From RYN-230 sp963720645 (GTDB lineage: Bacteria > Actinomycetota > Actinomycetes > Streptosporangiales > Streptosporangiaceae): a stretch of 64,000 nucleotides of DNA. The notes beneath the pieces were generated by a model. The model searched no databases, was not told where the DNA came from, and worked only from the letters and a program-made list of their open reading frames with translations. Shown one piece after another: positions 26,250 through 34,445 of the stretch (positions are counted from its first letter, which is position 1; every line of letters starts with the position of its first letter). The DNA is taken from NCBI GenBank assembly GCA_963720645.1, contig CAVRFX010000019.1, positions 248,001 through 312,000 on the forward strand, given 5' to 3'. The translations under genes and the position numbers were made by a program.

Positions 26250-26534
26250 GGTTGGCTGCGGCTGGTGACCGCTGGGGGTCTGTGGGGTGGTGCTGCCGGG
26301 CCGGCTGGCCGCTGCCGGGCAGCGGGTCTTGCGGTCGGTGGGCGATCTGCGTGTGGCTGGCTGCCGGGAGGAGGGCAGGCCGGGTGTTGCGGGGTGGGCC
26401 TGGCGGTAGTGCCCGGTCAGGGCATCGCCGGCCTTCCCGGGCCGGCAGGCGATGGTGTGGTGGCATATCTGGCAGCGGGTGACCGGAAGATGGGTGACGG
26501 TCACGGGGAAGCGCCGGGAACCTGACTTGCTCAT
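26250..26534 (-). pseudogene. Zinc-finger-like small gene, interrupted by the IS3-type element
   Basis: Starts at ATG 26534 behind an excellent AGGAGGTG. The product begins MSKSGSRRFPVTVTHLP and then shows TRCQICHHTIACRPG...GHYRQAHP, a C-x2-C...H-x4-H zinc-binding pattern, followed by a basic Pro/Ser/Thr-rich stretch running into the IS (stop 3 bp inside it). The remainder lies at 24681-24981. I do not recognise the family. The good start signal suggests a genuine gene before insertion. Confidence 0.55.
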
Positions 26535-27201
26535 CACCTCCTGTAGTGCCAGTCCCGCCGCAGTGGCCACGCCGTGTCCTGTGCTGGCCGCCCCGCACGC
26601 GGCGTGCGGGATACCGGACTTGCGCTGCCTGGGGGGTGAGCTGCGGTGGCATCGCCGGTGGTGCCCCGGGGACGACGTCCGCCCGGCCGGTTGTCCCTGC
26701 CCGGGGCCGCCGGGAAAACGGTGCCGCCGGCTTCCCGTTTCCGGGCCCGGCACCCGGTTCTTCTCCTAGCCACCGGGCTGCCCGGGCGCTGCGCCAGCCT
26801 TGGCGGGCGCAGCGAACAACTCACAGCTGCGCCGGCCACGTTTCATCACGCCCCCATGAGGGCGAGACGTGACATGAAGGCGAGGCGAGGCCGCACGAAG
26901 TGGCGGACTGCCCGGCCGCGGGGGAGCAGCAGGGCCCCGGAGGGCAGGCAGATGAACCCCCGCAGCCGGCGGCTCCGCGGGCACGGAGGGCCGGCGCACA
27001 TGCCCGGCGGGTGACTGCCCGCCGGCACCGCCGGTACCGCTCACCCGCGGCCAGGACTTCCTGGCACGGCCGCGTGCCAGGCCCCGGGACAATGACAGTG
27101 CACCGCGCGGGCTGCTGATGGACCTTTCATGGGCCTGCCGCCGGCCTGCGGTTGACCTCACGCCCCGGCGCCGCGCCGGGTGTGCGGGTCAAATATCCCT
27201 G
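26535..27201. other. Gap of about 670 bp, no gene seen
   Basis: Extremely GC-rich; open frames are low-complexity Arg/Ala/Gly/Pro with no domains. It includes the promoter side of the zinc-finger-like gene. Confidence 0.4.
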
Positions 27202-27456
27202 TCACCAGCGCATCCGCGGGACGAGAGTCACTCGCCGATGGAGGGGTTCCAGGCAGAGGGGGGATCGACCCCATTCCCCCACGCTTGGGTGTATCTGCAG
27301 ACCTGTTTGTGTGCTGAGCCGGAAGTCATGTTCGGCGACGCCCTCCAGGAAGCGAGCCATCTCTCGGGCCGCCAGGGAGAAGCGGAGCAACCGACCGGGC
27401 GCAACGAGGTGTCCGGCACAGTCAATGGCAGCGGTCAACAAGCACATAGTGCTCAC
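27202..27456 (-). CDS. Short hypothetical protein
   Basis: 84 residues: hydrophobic start (MCLLTAAIDCAGHLVAPGRL), then LRFSLAAREMARFLEGVAEHDF. Composition is protein-like and the region is less GC-biased than its left neighbour, but there is no recognised domain or clear ribosome site. It lies 60 bp downstream of the TetR gene on the same strand. It may be a remnant. Confidence 0.25.
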   Translation of the reverse strand: MSTMCLLTAAIDCAGHLVAPGRLLRFSLAAREMARFLEGVAEHDFRLSTQTGLQIHPSVGEWGRSPLCLEPLHRRVTLVPRMRW

Positions 27457-27516
27457 GCAACTGCTTTATCCAAGAGCCGTGAGCAGGTTCATGAGGTTGA
27501 CGAACCCGGCTTGAAC

Positions 27517-28122
27517 TCATCTGCCGATGGCAAGGGTAAATAGGGTGTCGATAGCAGTTTCGAATGGACTGGGATCCCGAAGTACCTGAGCGAGCAGAAG
27601 TCCTCCTTGAAGCGTGGCGAGCAGAGTAGTGGCGAGGTCGCCCGGGTCGATGCCGGACGGGAGTTTCCCATCGGCATGAAGGGATCTGAGTCCATCGCCG
27701 ATGGCGGCTGCCCACTGATCGAACCCTGCCGCGATGAGCGCTCGGGCCTCGGGGTCACTCTCGGCGAGCTGACCAACGAGCGAGCCAAGTTGGCAGCCCC
27801 CCTTTGCTTTGGTGCGCTTCGCTGCGGTGATCACCATGTTCCGCCAGGCTTCGACTCCGTTCGCGCTGCCGAGCGCCTGCCGCTGGCGATTGACGATGGC
27901 GTCGGCTTGGTAGTCGATGACCGCCTGCACGAGCTCGTTCTTGTCGGGAAAGTAGTGGTACATCTGAGAGCCGCTGACTTCCGCCGCCATCTTGACGTCT
28001 TCCAAGGTGGTGCCCGCCACCCCGCGCTCATGGATCAGGGCGGCGGCCTCCTCCACTATTCGTGCCCGGGTGCGTGCTCCCTTGTGGGTGAGCCTCGGCC
28101 GGTCACTCGTCTCTTCGGCCAT
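27517..28122 (-). CDS. TetR/AcrR family transcriptional regulator
   Basis: 201 residues. The N-terminal helix-turn-helix spans about 13-60 (ARIVEEAAALIHERGVAGTT ... SGSQMYHYFPDKNELVQAVI), followed by a helical ligand domain (GGCQLGSLVGQLAESDPEAR) resembling LmrA/YxaF-type regulators. It is divergent from a truncated SDR gene; an operator-like repeat (28144-28159) lies in the shared promoter, so it probably repressed that oxidoreductase and itself. Confidence 0.88.
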   Translation of the reverse strand: MAEETSDRPRLTHKGARTRARIVEEAAALIHERGVAGTTLEDVKMAAEVSGSQMYHYFPDKNELVQAVIDYQADAIVNRQRQALGSANGVEAWRNMVITAAKRTKAKGGCQLGSLVGQLAESDPEARALIAAGFDQWAAAIGDGLRSLHADGKLPSGIDPGDLATTLLATLQGGLLLAQVLRDPSPFETAIDTLFTLAIGR

Positions 28123-28143
28123 GCACCTATGCTAGCAGGATTT

Positions 28144-28176
28144 TGGGTTTGACAACCCAGTACCGACCTGTAAAAG
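28144..28176 (+). promoter_or_regulatory. Promoter with overlapping TetR operator-like repeat
   Basis: TTGACA (28149-28154) and TAAAAG (28171-28176), 16 bp apart, form a plausible -35/-10 pair directed at the SDR gene (ATG 28218). TGGGTT (28144-28149) and AACCCA (28154-28159) form a 6-bp inverted repeat spanning the -35 box, a position where a TetR dimer would block transcription. Confidence 0.5.
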
Positions 28177-28217
28177 TGAGTCGCACAACTCATTCTGGAG
28201 TGAGAGGGCGACGTCAC

Positions 28218-28319
28218 ATGACTGACCTGAGGGGCAAGACAGCTCTGGTAACGGGCTCGACGAGCGGGATCGGCAAGGCTACGGCCATCGCCTTGGCCGC
28301 CCGCGGCGCTCACGTACTA
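28218..28319 (+). pseudogene. Short-chain dehydrogenase, N-terminal 34 residues only
   Basis: MTDLRGKTALVTGSTSGIGK with ATAIALAARGAHVL is a textbook SDR cofactor-binding start (TGxxxGxG). The IS5-type element begins immediately after. The sequence beyond the element does not resume an SDR, so the rest of the gene was lost by deletion, not merely interrupted. Confidence 0.8.
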
Positions 28320-29359
28320 GGGCGTGTTTCAAAAGTGGGCTGAGTGATCGGCGTGATCTAGAGATTGCCGCGTGTCGCTGCCCGGTGACAGATGAGGTCT
28401 CCGGTAGATGAGTCAACGACCAAGAAGACCATCTGCACGGAGACCTCGTGGCCACCTTAGCGGTGAGCAGGCGGGCGGACCTGACGGACGCGCAGTGGGC
28501 GGTGCTGGGGCCGCTGCTGCCCGGCGGGAACCGGGGCCGCCCCCCACAGCACGCCAAGCGCACGCTGATTGACGGGATCCGGTGGCGGGTGCGGGCTGGC
28601 GCGCCGTGGCGCGACGTGCCGCCGGCCTACGGGCCGTGGCAGACGGTGTATGGCCTGTTCCGCCGCTGGCAGCGCAACGGCACCTGGCGGGAGATCCTGG
28701 CCGGGCTGCAGGGCCGGGCCGATGCGGAGGGGCTGATCACCTGGGATGTGTCCGTGGATTCCACCGTCGCCCGGGCGCACCAGCACGCTGCCGGGGCCCG
28801 CAGGCGCGGTGATCTGCAGGCCGAGCCGCCCGGCGGGACGGTGGCCGAGCCGGCTGATCACGCACTGGGGCGTTCCCGGGGCGGGCTGACCACGAAGGTG
28901 CACCTGGCCTGCGAGCAGGGCCAGAAACCGCTGTCGATCCTGATCACCGCGGGCCAGCGCGGTGACAGCCCGCAGTTCCAGGCCGTGCTGGCGGGCATCC
29001 GGGTGCCCCGCCCCGGCGCGGGGCGGCCCCGCACCCGCCCGCACCGGGTGCTGGCTGACAAGGCCTACGGCTCCCGGGCCAACCGCGCTTACCTGCGCCG
29101 GCGGGGAATCCGGTGCACCATCCCAGAGAAAGCCGACCAGATCCGCCACCGCAAGAACAAAGGCCGCACCGGGGGCCGCCCGCCCGCCTTCGACCCCGCG
29201 CTGTACAAGCTGCGCCACGCGGTTGAGTGCGGTATCGGCCGGCTCAAACGCAACCGGGCCGTGGCCACCCGCTACGACAAGCTCGCCGTCCGCTACGAAG
29301 CCACCGTGCACATCGCCGCGATCAACGAGTGGCTCCCACGCCACTTATGAAACACGCCC
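28320..29359 (+). mobile_element. IS5-family insertion sequence, copy 1
   Basis: 1040 bp ending in GGGCGTGTTTC / GAAACACGCCC inverted repeats with TA on both sides (28318-28319; 29360-29361), consistent with a 2-bp TA duplication of the IS427 group. It encodes one intact transposase. Copy 2 (40209-41248) has identical length and opposite orientation; a decayed copy 3 lies at 60035-60527. Confidence 0.9.
28448..29350 (+). CDS. IS5-family transposase (copy 1)
   Basis: 300 residues from GTG 28448. The DUF4096-type N-terminus (LTDAQWAVLGPLLPG) precedes the DDE core: SVDSTVARAHQHAAG (Asp), HRVLADKAYGSRANR (Asp) and HAVECGIGRLKRNRAVATRYDK (Glu with the R/K helix). The frame is complete, so the element may be active. 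It differs from copy 2 at roughly 15-20 residues. Confidence 0.92.
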   Translation: MATLAVSRRADLTDAQWAVLGPLLPGGNRGRPPQHAKRTLIDGIRWRVRAGAPWRDVPPAYGPWQTVYGLFRRWQRNGTWREILAGLQGRADAEGLITWDVSVDSTVARAHQHAAGARRRGDLQAEPPGGTVAEPADHALGRSRGGLTTKVHLACEQGQKPLSILITAGQRGDSPQFQAVLAGIRVPRPGAGRPRTRPHRVLADKAYGSRANRAYLRRRGIRCTIPEKADQIRHRKNKGRTGGRPPAFDPALYKLRHAVECGIGRLKRNRAVATRYDKLAVRYEATVHIAAINEWLPRHL

Positions 29360-29362
29360 TAG

Positions 29363-29793
29363 CCCCACGGGAATCCGTGTTGAGCTGCGCTTCCGCGCGC
29401 ACCGTGCGTGCCTCTGGCTGGTAGGCCAGCACGAGATTCAGTCCCTGGTAGATCTCGGCCTTGTCGCCGGGGTCAGCGTTCCGGACGACGGCGGCCAGGC
29501 TGGCGAAGCGGTCCACGACGGCCTTGATCTCTTCCTGGGTCAGCCGTTGGGGCGCAGTAGGTCGCTCGGAGCGCAGCCTCGGCCAGGCGCCGCTCGGCCT
29601 TGGCCTCGTTGATCCAGCCGGTGATCTCCTCCAGGTCACCACCCGCGTCGATCGCGGCCCGGTAGCGGGCCATCTTGGCGTCGCAGTCGGCAATCATCTG
29701 GCGCGTCGTCGCAGCGGACTGGGGGTCCTGCCGGTCCTCGGTGGACACCCGTTCCCAGGACGCGAACCGGATCGTGCGCTTTGCCATAGTCAT
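29363..29793 (-). pseudogene. Large serine recombinase remnant
   Basis: The N-terminus reads TIRFASWERVSTEDRQDPQ, the resolvase strand with the catalytic Ser (RVSTED), but after about 20 residues jumps to CDAKMARYRAAIDAGGDLEE and, after a frame change near 29565, LTQEEIKAVVDRFASLAAVV, the C-terminal coiled-coil region. The rest of the catalytic domain, recombinase domain and zinc ribbon (300 or more residues) are missing. A relic of a phage or integrative element. Confidence 0.7.
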
Positions 29794-30133
29794 CCCTTCC
29801 CTTCCTGGCCGCCGTTAGCGGCCTGCTGGGCGGCGTGTGCTTTGAGCAGGAATCGGAGCAGGGCCCGGGCCGCTGCCGGGGTGAGCACGGACGGCTCGTC
29901 CGGCAACTCCACGTGGACGGGTCTTCGGCTATCACCGTGCCGGTGCGTCCGCCGTGGTGCGCGGCCCGACCCTGCACCGGGCCTGCGAGGGTATGCCTCC
30001 GGCCGTCGTTTGGGAGGGTGTGAGCAGGGCTGTTGTCGCCAGCCGGTAAGAGGCTTTCTTGCCGCGCTAGTGCCGCCGTTGCCGGGCTGCGCTGCGGGCG
30101 GCATGCCGGGCTCGGCGGCTGGCCGCATGCCGG

Positions 30134-30910
30134 TCATTTCCGCTCCCCCTCTGTGCCATCCGGTTGCCGGGCGACAGCATGCCGAAGCCGTTCGGCGGCC
30201 AGAGCGGCAAACGCTGAGCTGAGTTCAATGCCGGTGAGCCGCCGACCGAGGGCGAGTGCAGCCAGGCCAGTGGTGCCGGTGCCGCAGAACGGATCGAGCA
30301 CGATGCCGTCTGGCTTGCATCCGGCCTTTATGCACTGGGTCGGCAACTCGACAGGGAAGGCGGCGAAGTGCGGACCCCGGTACGGACGCGTGCGGATGGA
30401 CCACACATCACCCGGGTTGCGGCCATTGGGATGCCCGCGGCTGTGCCGGCCGGTGCCGTAGCGCCGTGCGCCGATGACCTCTTGAGCGTGCGGGCCGTAC
30501 TTCGGTGGACGGCTACCGCTTGGCCTGCCCGCACCCCGTCGGGTCCCGCCCGGATGACCTCGGCTCGGTCGGGTGCCGCCTCGCGTACCGTCTCCCGGGT
30601 GCCGTCCGGTTACCGCCAAGCCGCGCTGCCGCTGGGGAGTGACGGTGAGGTGCGGCACGCGGATGGGATCCAGGTCGAACCAGTAATGGCGCGACTTAAC
30701 GAGCAGGAACACGAGTTCATACCGGCAGTTCAGCCGGTCGCGCACCGATTCGGGCATCGCGTTCGGCTTGTGCTACACGATCGCGTTGCGGATGGTCCAG
30801 CCGTCGTCCTGGAGGGCGAGCGCAACCCGCCAGGGCAGGCCGAGCAGGTTCTTGGCGCCCATGCTCGGCGCGTGCCGCCCGCCAGGCCGTGCCCGATGTA
30901 GGCGTGCATG
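30134..30910 (-). pseudogene. Site-specific DNA methyltransferase (N6-A/N4-C type), truncated, nonsense codon
   Basis: Reads MGAKNLLGLPWRVALALQDD then GWTIRNAIV, a TAG at 30774-30776 where Trp is expected, and HKPNAMPESVRDRLNCRYEL, FLLVKSRHYWFDLDPIRVPH. The end holds IVLDPFCGTGTTGLAALALG (SAM-binding motif I) and GRRLTGIELS. The order, with the FxGxG motif C-terminal, fits a beta-class amino-methyltransferase, but the N-terminal catalytic DPPY-type motif is absent. Dead relic of a restriction-modification or phage methyltransferase. Confidence 0.75.
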
Positions 30911-31003
30911 CCGCTGGCGGCTGCCCCGGCCTTCCGTGACCCTGCGCCCCCTACATCCTCCCCGATCAGGTACACGACGCTCTTCCGGGCGCTCCAGGCA
31001 GAG

Positions 31004-31675
31004 ATGGCTGGGCAGCTTGCATCCTTGGATGACCTGGCTGAGGCAACGGGGTCGTCATCCGAGCCGCTCGGCGTCTCGGCGGCGCTGCTGACAGAGAAGC
31101 TGGCCACTCATCTCTTGCGAGAAATATTGGTGCGCGGAGCGAGTGGGGGACCGCTGGCGCCGCTCGCCCGCCAACTGGAGATCGAAAGCGTGCGGGAGCT
31201 GGTCGGACACCTGCTGGATCCCGGAACCGAGGCCCGAGCAGAGCGCACCGTAGATATAGCGCTGCTGACGGACTCGATGGAGGGTCTCCGGGAGGCGGTT
31301 GCCGCCACCCCCGCTGACCATCCCGACCGTGCTGTGCGCCTCACAAACCTTGGGATCGCAGTATGGGCGCTGTCTGAGCGGACCGGGGATCTGGCAGCCG
31401 CGGACGAGGCGGTGTGGGCTTTCCGGGAGGCAACCCATGTCACCCCGGCAGGCGACCCCGACCGTCCCAGGTATCTGTCTAACCCGGGGAGCGCGTTGCA
31501 GATCCGGTTCGAGCGCATCGGGCAGGCTGCGGACCTGGAGGAGGCCATCGCTGCCGACCGGGAGGCGGTCAACGCCGCATTGCCTGACGACCCCGCCCGG
31601 CCCGACCCGCAGGCCGAGGTCAAACGAGTTCTCCTGGGCGGCCATGCCGGTCACGCCGGTAGGTGCGCCGGGTGA
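31004..31675 (+). CDS. TPR protein fragment with effector-associated N-terminus
   Basis: About 223 residues. The N-terminal LTEKLATHLLREILVRGASG with GPLAPLARQL resembles the short helical domain that precedes NACHT or TPR arrays in actinobacterial signalling proteins. Then come TPR-like repeats of the kind found before CHAT domains: DHPDRAVRLTNLGIAVWALS, DLAAADEAVWAFREATHVTP, ADLEEAIAADREAVNAALP. It stops after about two repeats, far shorter than usual, so it is probably truncated. Its 5' flank carries an adapter-like 17-mer (30971-30987), so the true upstream sequence is doubtful. Confidence 0.5.
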   Translation: MAGQLASLDDLAEATGSSSEPLGVSAALLTEKLATHLLREILVRGASGGPLAPLARQLEIESVRELVGHLLDPGTEARAERTVDIALLTDSMEGLREAVAATPADHPDRAVRLTNLGIAVWALSERTGDLAAADEAVWAFREATHVTPAGDPDRPRYLSNPGSALQIRFERIGQAADLEEAIAADREAVNAALPDDPARPDPQAEVKRVLLGGHAGHAGRCAG

Positions 31676-31703
31676 CGAGAAGAGGCCACTCGCTCCACTC
31701 CAT

Positions 31704-32110
31704 CTACAGCTCCCGCGCCCGGCTGGTGATCCAGGCGCCCCAGGCATGGGTCGCCGGCTTGCTGGTCACCGTGGCCAGCTCGTGCGGGCTGCGGGGGGCG
31801 GTGCCGCGCGGCGGATCCTGGCGATACGGGCTGTCCTCATCGAGCCCCGCGCGGATCCGCGAGGGGCTCCGCCACGGCGCAAGCCCGGCCGCGGTGTCCC
31901 AGTCGATCCGGTTGGCGCAGCAGGCGTTGCCGTAGTCGTATCCGTCGGTGAAGGCGTTCTCGCGTACTCGGGCGACCAGCGGCCAGTTACGGAACCGCGC
32001 CCGGTGCCCGGTCCTGGACTGGAAGTAGCGGGCCCAGATCAGGGCCTGCTCCCGGCGGGTTTGACGGTCCGCGGGGGCGGGTTCCAGGCGCGTGGCCGGG
32101 GCGGGTCGTT
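31704..32110 (-). pseudogene. Unrecognised frame lacking a clear start
   Basis: A minus-strand frame with no obvious ATG or GTG reads RQTRREQALIWARYFQSRTG, RARFRNWPLVARVRENAFTD, GYDYGNACCANRIDWDTAAG and PHELATVTSKPATHAWGAWI, ending TSRAREL with TAG at 31704-31706; the frame continues MEWSEWPLLVT after the stop. The non-random composition argues for a gene fragment, but I cannot name it. Another frame upstream (VGLTTLSSAEAARVGYALLR, 32039-32257) may be its N-terminal part after a frameshift. Confidence 0.35.
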
Positions 32111-32359
32111 GCGTGAGTTCTCCAGCGCGAACAGCTGGAGCTGGTCGGCTGTCGCCGCGGCGCGCAGCAGGGCGTACCCGACCCGGGCAGCCTCCGCCGA
32201 CGACAGCGTGGTGAGGCCGACCGGGCCGGTGTTCCCCTCAGCCTGGATGCTGACCACCGGCCCGGCAGGGACCTCAGACGGCCGCTCGGCGAAAGCCGAC
32301 CGATGCCGGGGGTAGCGCCGGTGACCAGCGCGAACCTGCGGGCCGGTCCAGCTGCCGGA

Positions 32360-33541
32360 TCACTGGCCGTCATCCTGGAGCGAAAGTGCATCGAATCTGG
32401 GCGGGCAGACGTCGATACAGATCCCGCAGCCAATGCAAGCAGCTTCGTCGACGGCGGCGACGTGGGCGACGGTTATCGCCCCAGTGGGGCAGATGCGTTC
32501 ACAAGCGCCACACGGCTGGCAGCGGCCAACGTTTACCACCGGCAACCGCTTATTCAGATGCGACGGTCTCCGCAGGTGCTCCGTTGCCGAGCCCCGGATC
32601 TCGCCTAGTGACCGGTACCCATGCCGGGCCAAGTATGCCACGAGGTCAGCCGTGATCCGGTCGAAGATGCGGAACCCGCGGAGCATCGGTGCGGTGTACA
32701 GCTGGACGCACTGGGCGCCAACCATGATCATCTTGATGACGTCCACAGCCGATGTGATGCCACCGACGCCGACGGTTGGGATAGATACCGCATTGGCGAC
32801 GCGACTGACGCACTCAAGAGCTATTGGGAAAATCGCCTGACCGCTCATTCCGCCGAAGCCACCAGTGATGCCGAGCCTTGGCCGCCCGTCGTCGATAGTG
32901 ATGTCCAACCCGGGCCCGATAGAGTTGGTCACCGCTATCGCGTCCGCGCCTGCCTGCTCGGCCGCACGCGCCACATCGGCCAGGACCGGGCTCCAGCCGA
33001 GCTTCGCGATGACCGGCGCCTCGTTGACCCGCTTGATTTCCCGGATCACGGTGGCCACGTAGTCAGGATCGTCAAGAATGCGGCCGTATATCTGACCGGC
33101 ATGGCTGCAGGAGAAATTGACCTCCAGCAGCACGGCGGCCGTTTCGCTCAGCCGTCGGCAGGTCCGGCCGCAATCTGCGATATCGCGAGCGGAGACGCTG
33201 GCCACGACAGGACCTCGGCGAGCCGCCTGCGGGATGCCAGTGCGGATCCAGTAGTCGAGCTCACGAAGGTTGCCCCATTCACAGTTGAGCAGCCAGTTAC
33301 GCTGTGGACCAAGCGCGAGGTGAGGGCTCGGAAATACCTCACGCTCCACCGGTATAGTCTCGCGAACCGTTCTCGTAACGACTGCGGAACAGGAAGTCTC
33401 CTGCGCCGGACAGAGCGATTCAGCGGATTCTCCTAAACCTCCGGATGCAAGCATAAGCGGGCCGCTCAGCGGTATTCCGCAAAGGTCCATAGTCAAGTCT
33501 ACCTCGTCATAGGGAATGATTGACTTATGCTCAAGTACCAT
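32360..33541 (-). CDS. PreA-like dihydropyrimidine/dihydroorotate dehydrogenase with 2x[4Fe-4S] domain
   Basis: About 393 residues. The FMN TIM-barrel of the DHOD/PreA family runs to about 310: LMLASGGLGES, VLLEVNFSCSHAG (N-x-SC), VIAKLGWSP (flavin Lys), IAVTNSIGPGLDI, GITGGFGGMSGQAIFP and VGVGGITSAVDVIKMIMVGA. A ferredoxin-like tail has CQPCGACERICP and CIGCGICIDVCP, two full Cys4 sets. PreA enzymes reduce uracil/thymine with electrons from a PreT-type partner; none is seen next door. Last gene of the STAND-Nudix-PfkB operon, 19 bp after the PfkB-like gene. GTG alternatives lie just upstream. Confidence 0.85.
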   Translation of the reverse strand: MVLEHKSIIPYDEVDLTMDLCGIPLSGPLMLASGGLGESAESLCPAQETSCSAVVTRTVRETIPVEREVFPSPHLALGPQRNWLLNCEWGNLRELDYWIRTGIPQAARRGPVVASVSARDIADCGRTCRRLSETAAVLLEVNFSCSHAGQIYGRILDDPDYVATVIREIKRVNEAPVIAKLGWSPVLADVARAAEQAGADAIAVTNSIGPGLDITIDDGRPRLGITGGFGGMSGQAIFPIALECVSRVANAVSIPTVGVGGITSAVDVIKMIMVGAQCVQLYTAPMLRGFRIFDRITADLVAYLARHGYRSLGEIRGSATEHLRRPSHLNKRLPVVNVGRCQPCGACERICPTGAITVAHVAAVDEAACIGCGICIDVCPPRFDALSLQDDGQ

Positions 33542-33560
33542 AGGTATTGTCACCGCCGTT

Positions 33561-34445
33561 CTATGGCAGCAAGTAGTGCGCGAGAAGCGACGCCTGTGAG
33601 TGTGCCGACTGACCTCGGCTGGAAGCACCAGGAATATAATCAAAGTTGTGCAGCCGCTGTGCTTCGCCGCGCGCAACTGTCGCCTGGCCCGGGTGTGAGA
33701 ATACCGCGACCGAGTTCGCGAACGTGGCGAGTCTCCCGATCACTTCCTGTCTTCCGGCAGTCGCGCTCACCTCCAGCATGCGCCGCGCAGTTGACTCTGC
33801 GCAGAAGATCCAGTCCGCGCAGGAGAGAGTTTCGTGGATCTCCGCTGGGCGCACAAAGCGGTCGATGTCGTGGGGGACGATGTCAACAGCGATGGTCGCG
33901 CCGGCCAGCGTCGCGGATTTGACGAGCTCCTGTATTGCAGCCCGCCTGCCCTGCTGCACGAGAGCGTGACCCGATACATGCACCAGGCCGCCGCCCCGCG
34001 TAACCGCTTCGAGCATCGGCGCACGGATGTCGTCACTACCGAATGTTCCATTCGCACCCACATCTGACACCATGAATCTATGGTCATTCGGTAGGTACAC
34101 TATTATCGCCTGCCCAGTGCCGTCCGTTTTGTCAATCGCAAAGAGTGCCTCGATGCCTGCATTAATCAGGGTGTTGCGCGCCATCGCGCCTGCGAAGTCG
34201 AATTGGTATTCGTGGTCTCCGGAGCCGACCTTCCCGATGACCGTGACCGGCGCGAAGCCTTCCGCGAGAGCCGCGAGGGCGAACTGCACGGCGCTGCCGC
34301 CTACTACTCCCGCGATGCCCGACACGGCATCGAAGTCGGTCTGCATGACGTCGGGCAGAACCTCCGCGGCTGAGCTCAGATCGCTTACATGATCGTAGAA
34401 AACATCCCCGATCACCGTCGCTGCGGTCACGTGATCACAGTCCAA
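33561..34445 (-). CDS. PfkB-like carbohydrate/nucleoside kinase family protein, atypical C-terminus
   Basis: 294 residues. The fold's start is clear: ATVIGDVFYDHV, then GIAGVVGGSAVQFALAALAE and PVTVIGKVGSGDHEYQ (PfkB signature 1 region), and FMVSDVGANGTFGSDDI. The expected DTxGAGD catalytic motif is not present; the corresponding segment reads FDYIPGASSRGQ and the protein ends about 20 residues later, earlier than usual. Either the enzyme is degenerate or non-catalytic, or its 3' end is altered. Relatives phosphorylate ribose, adenosine or pseudouridine. It overlaps the Nudix gene by 19 bp. Confidence 0.75.
   Translation of the reverse strand: MDCDHVTAATVIGDVFYDHVSDLSSAAEVLPDVMQTDFDAVSGIAGVVGGSAVQFALAALAEGFAPVTVIGKVGSGDHEYQFDFAGAMARNTLINAGIEALFAIDKTDGTGQAIIVYLPNDHRFMVSDVGANGTFGSDDIRAPMLEAVTRGGGLVHVSGHALVQQGRRAAIQELVKSATLAGATIAVDIVPHDIDRFVRPAEIHETLSCADWIFCAESTARRMLEVSATAGRQEVIGRLATFANSVAVFSHPGQATVARGEAQRLHNFDYIPGASSRGQSAHSQASLLAHYLLP

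Noticed and set aside
26546..27118. Plus-strand open frames in the GC-rich gap after the IS3-type element
   Set aside because: Low-complexity Arg/Ala/Pro sequence, no start signals.
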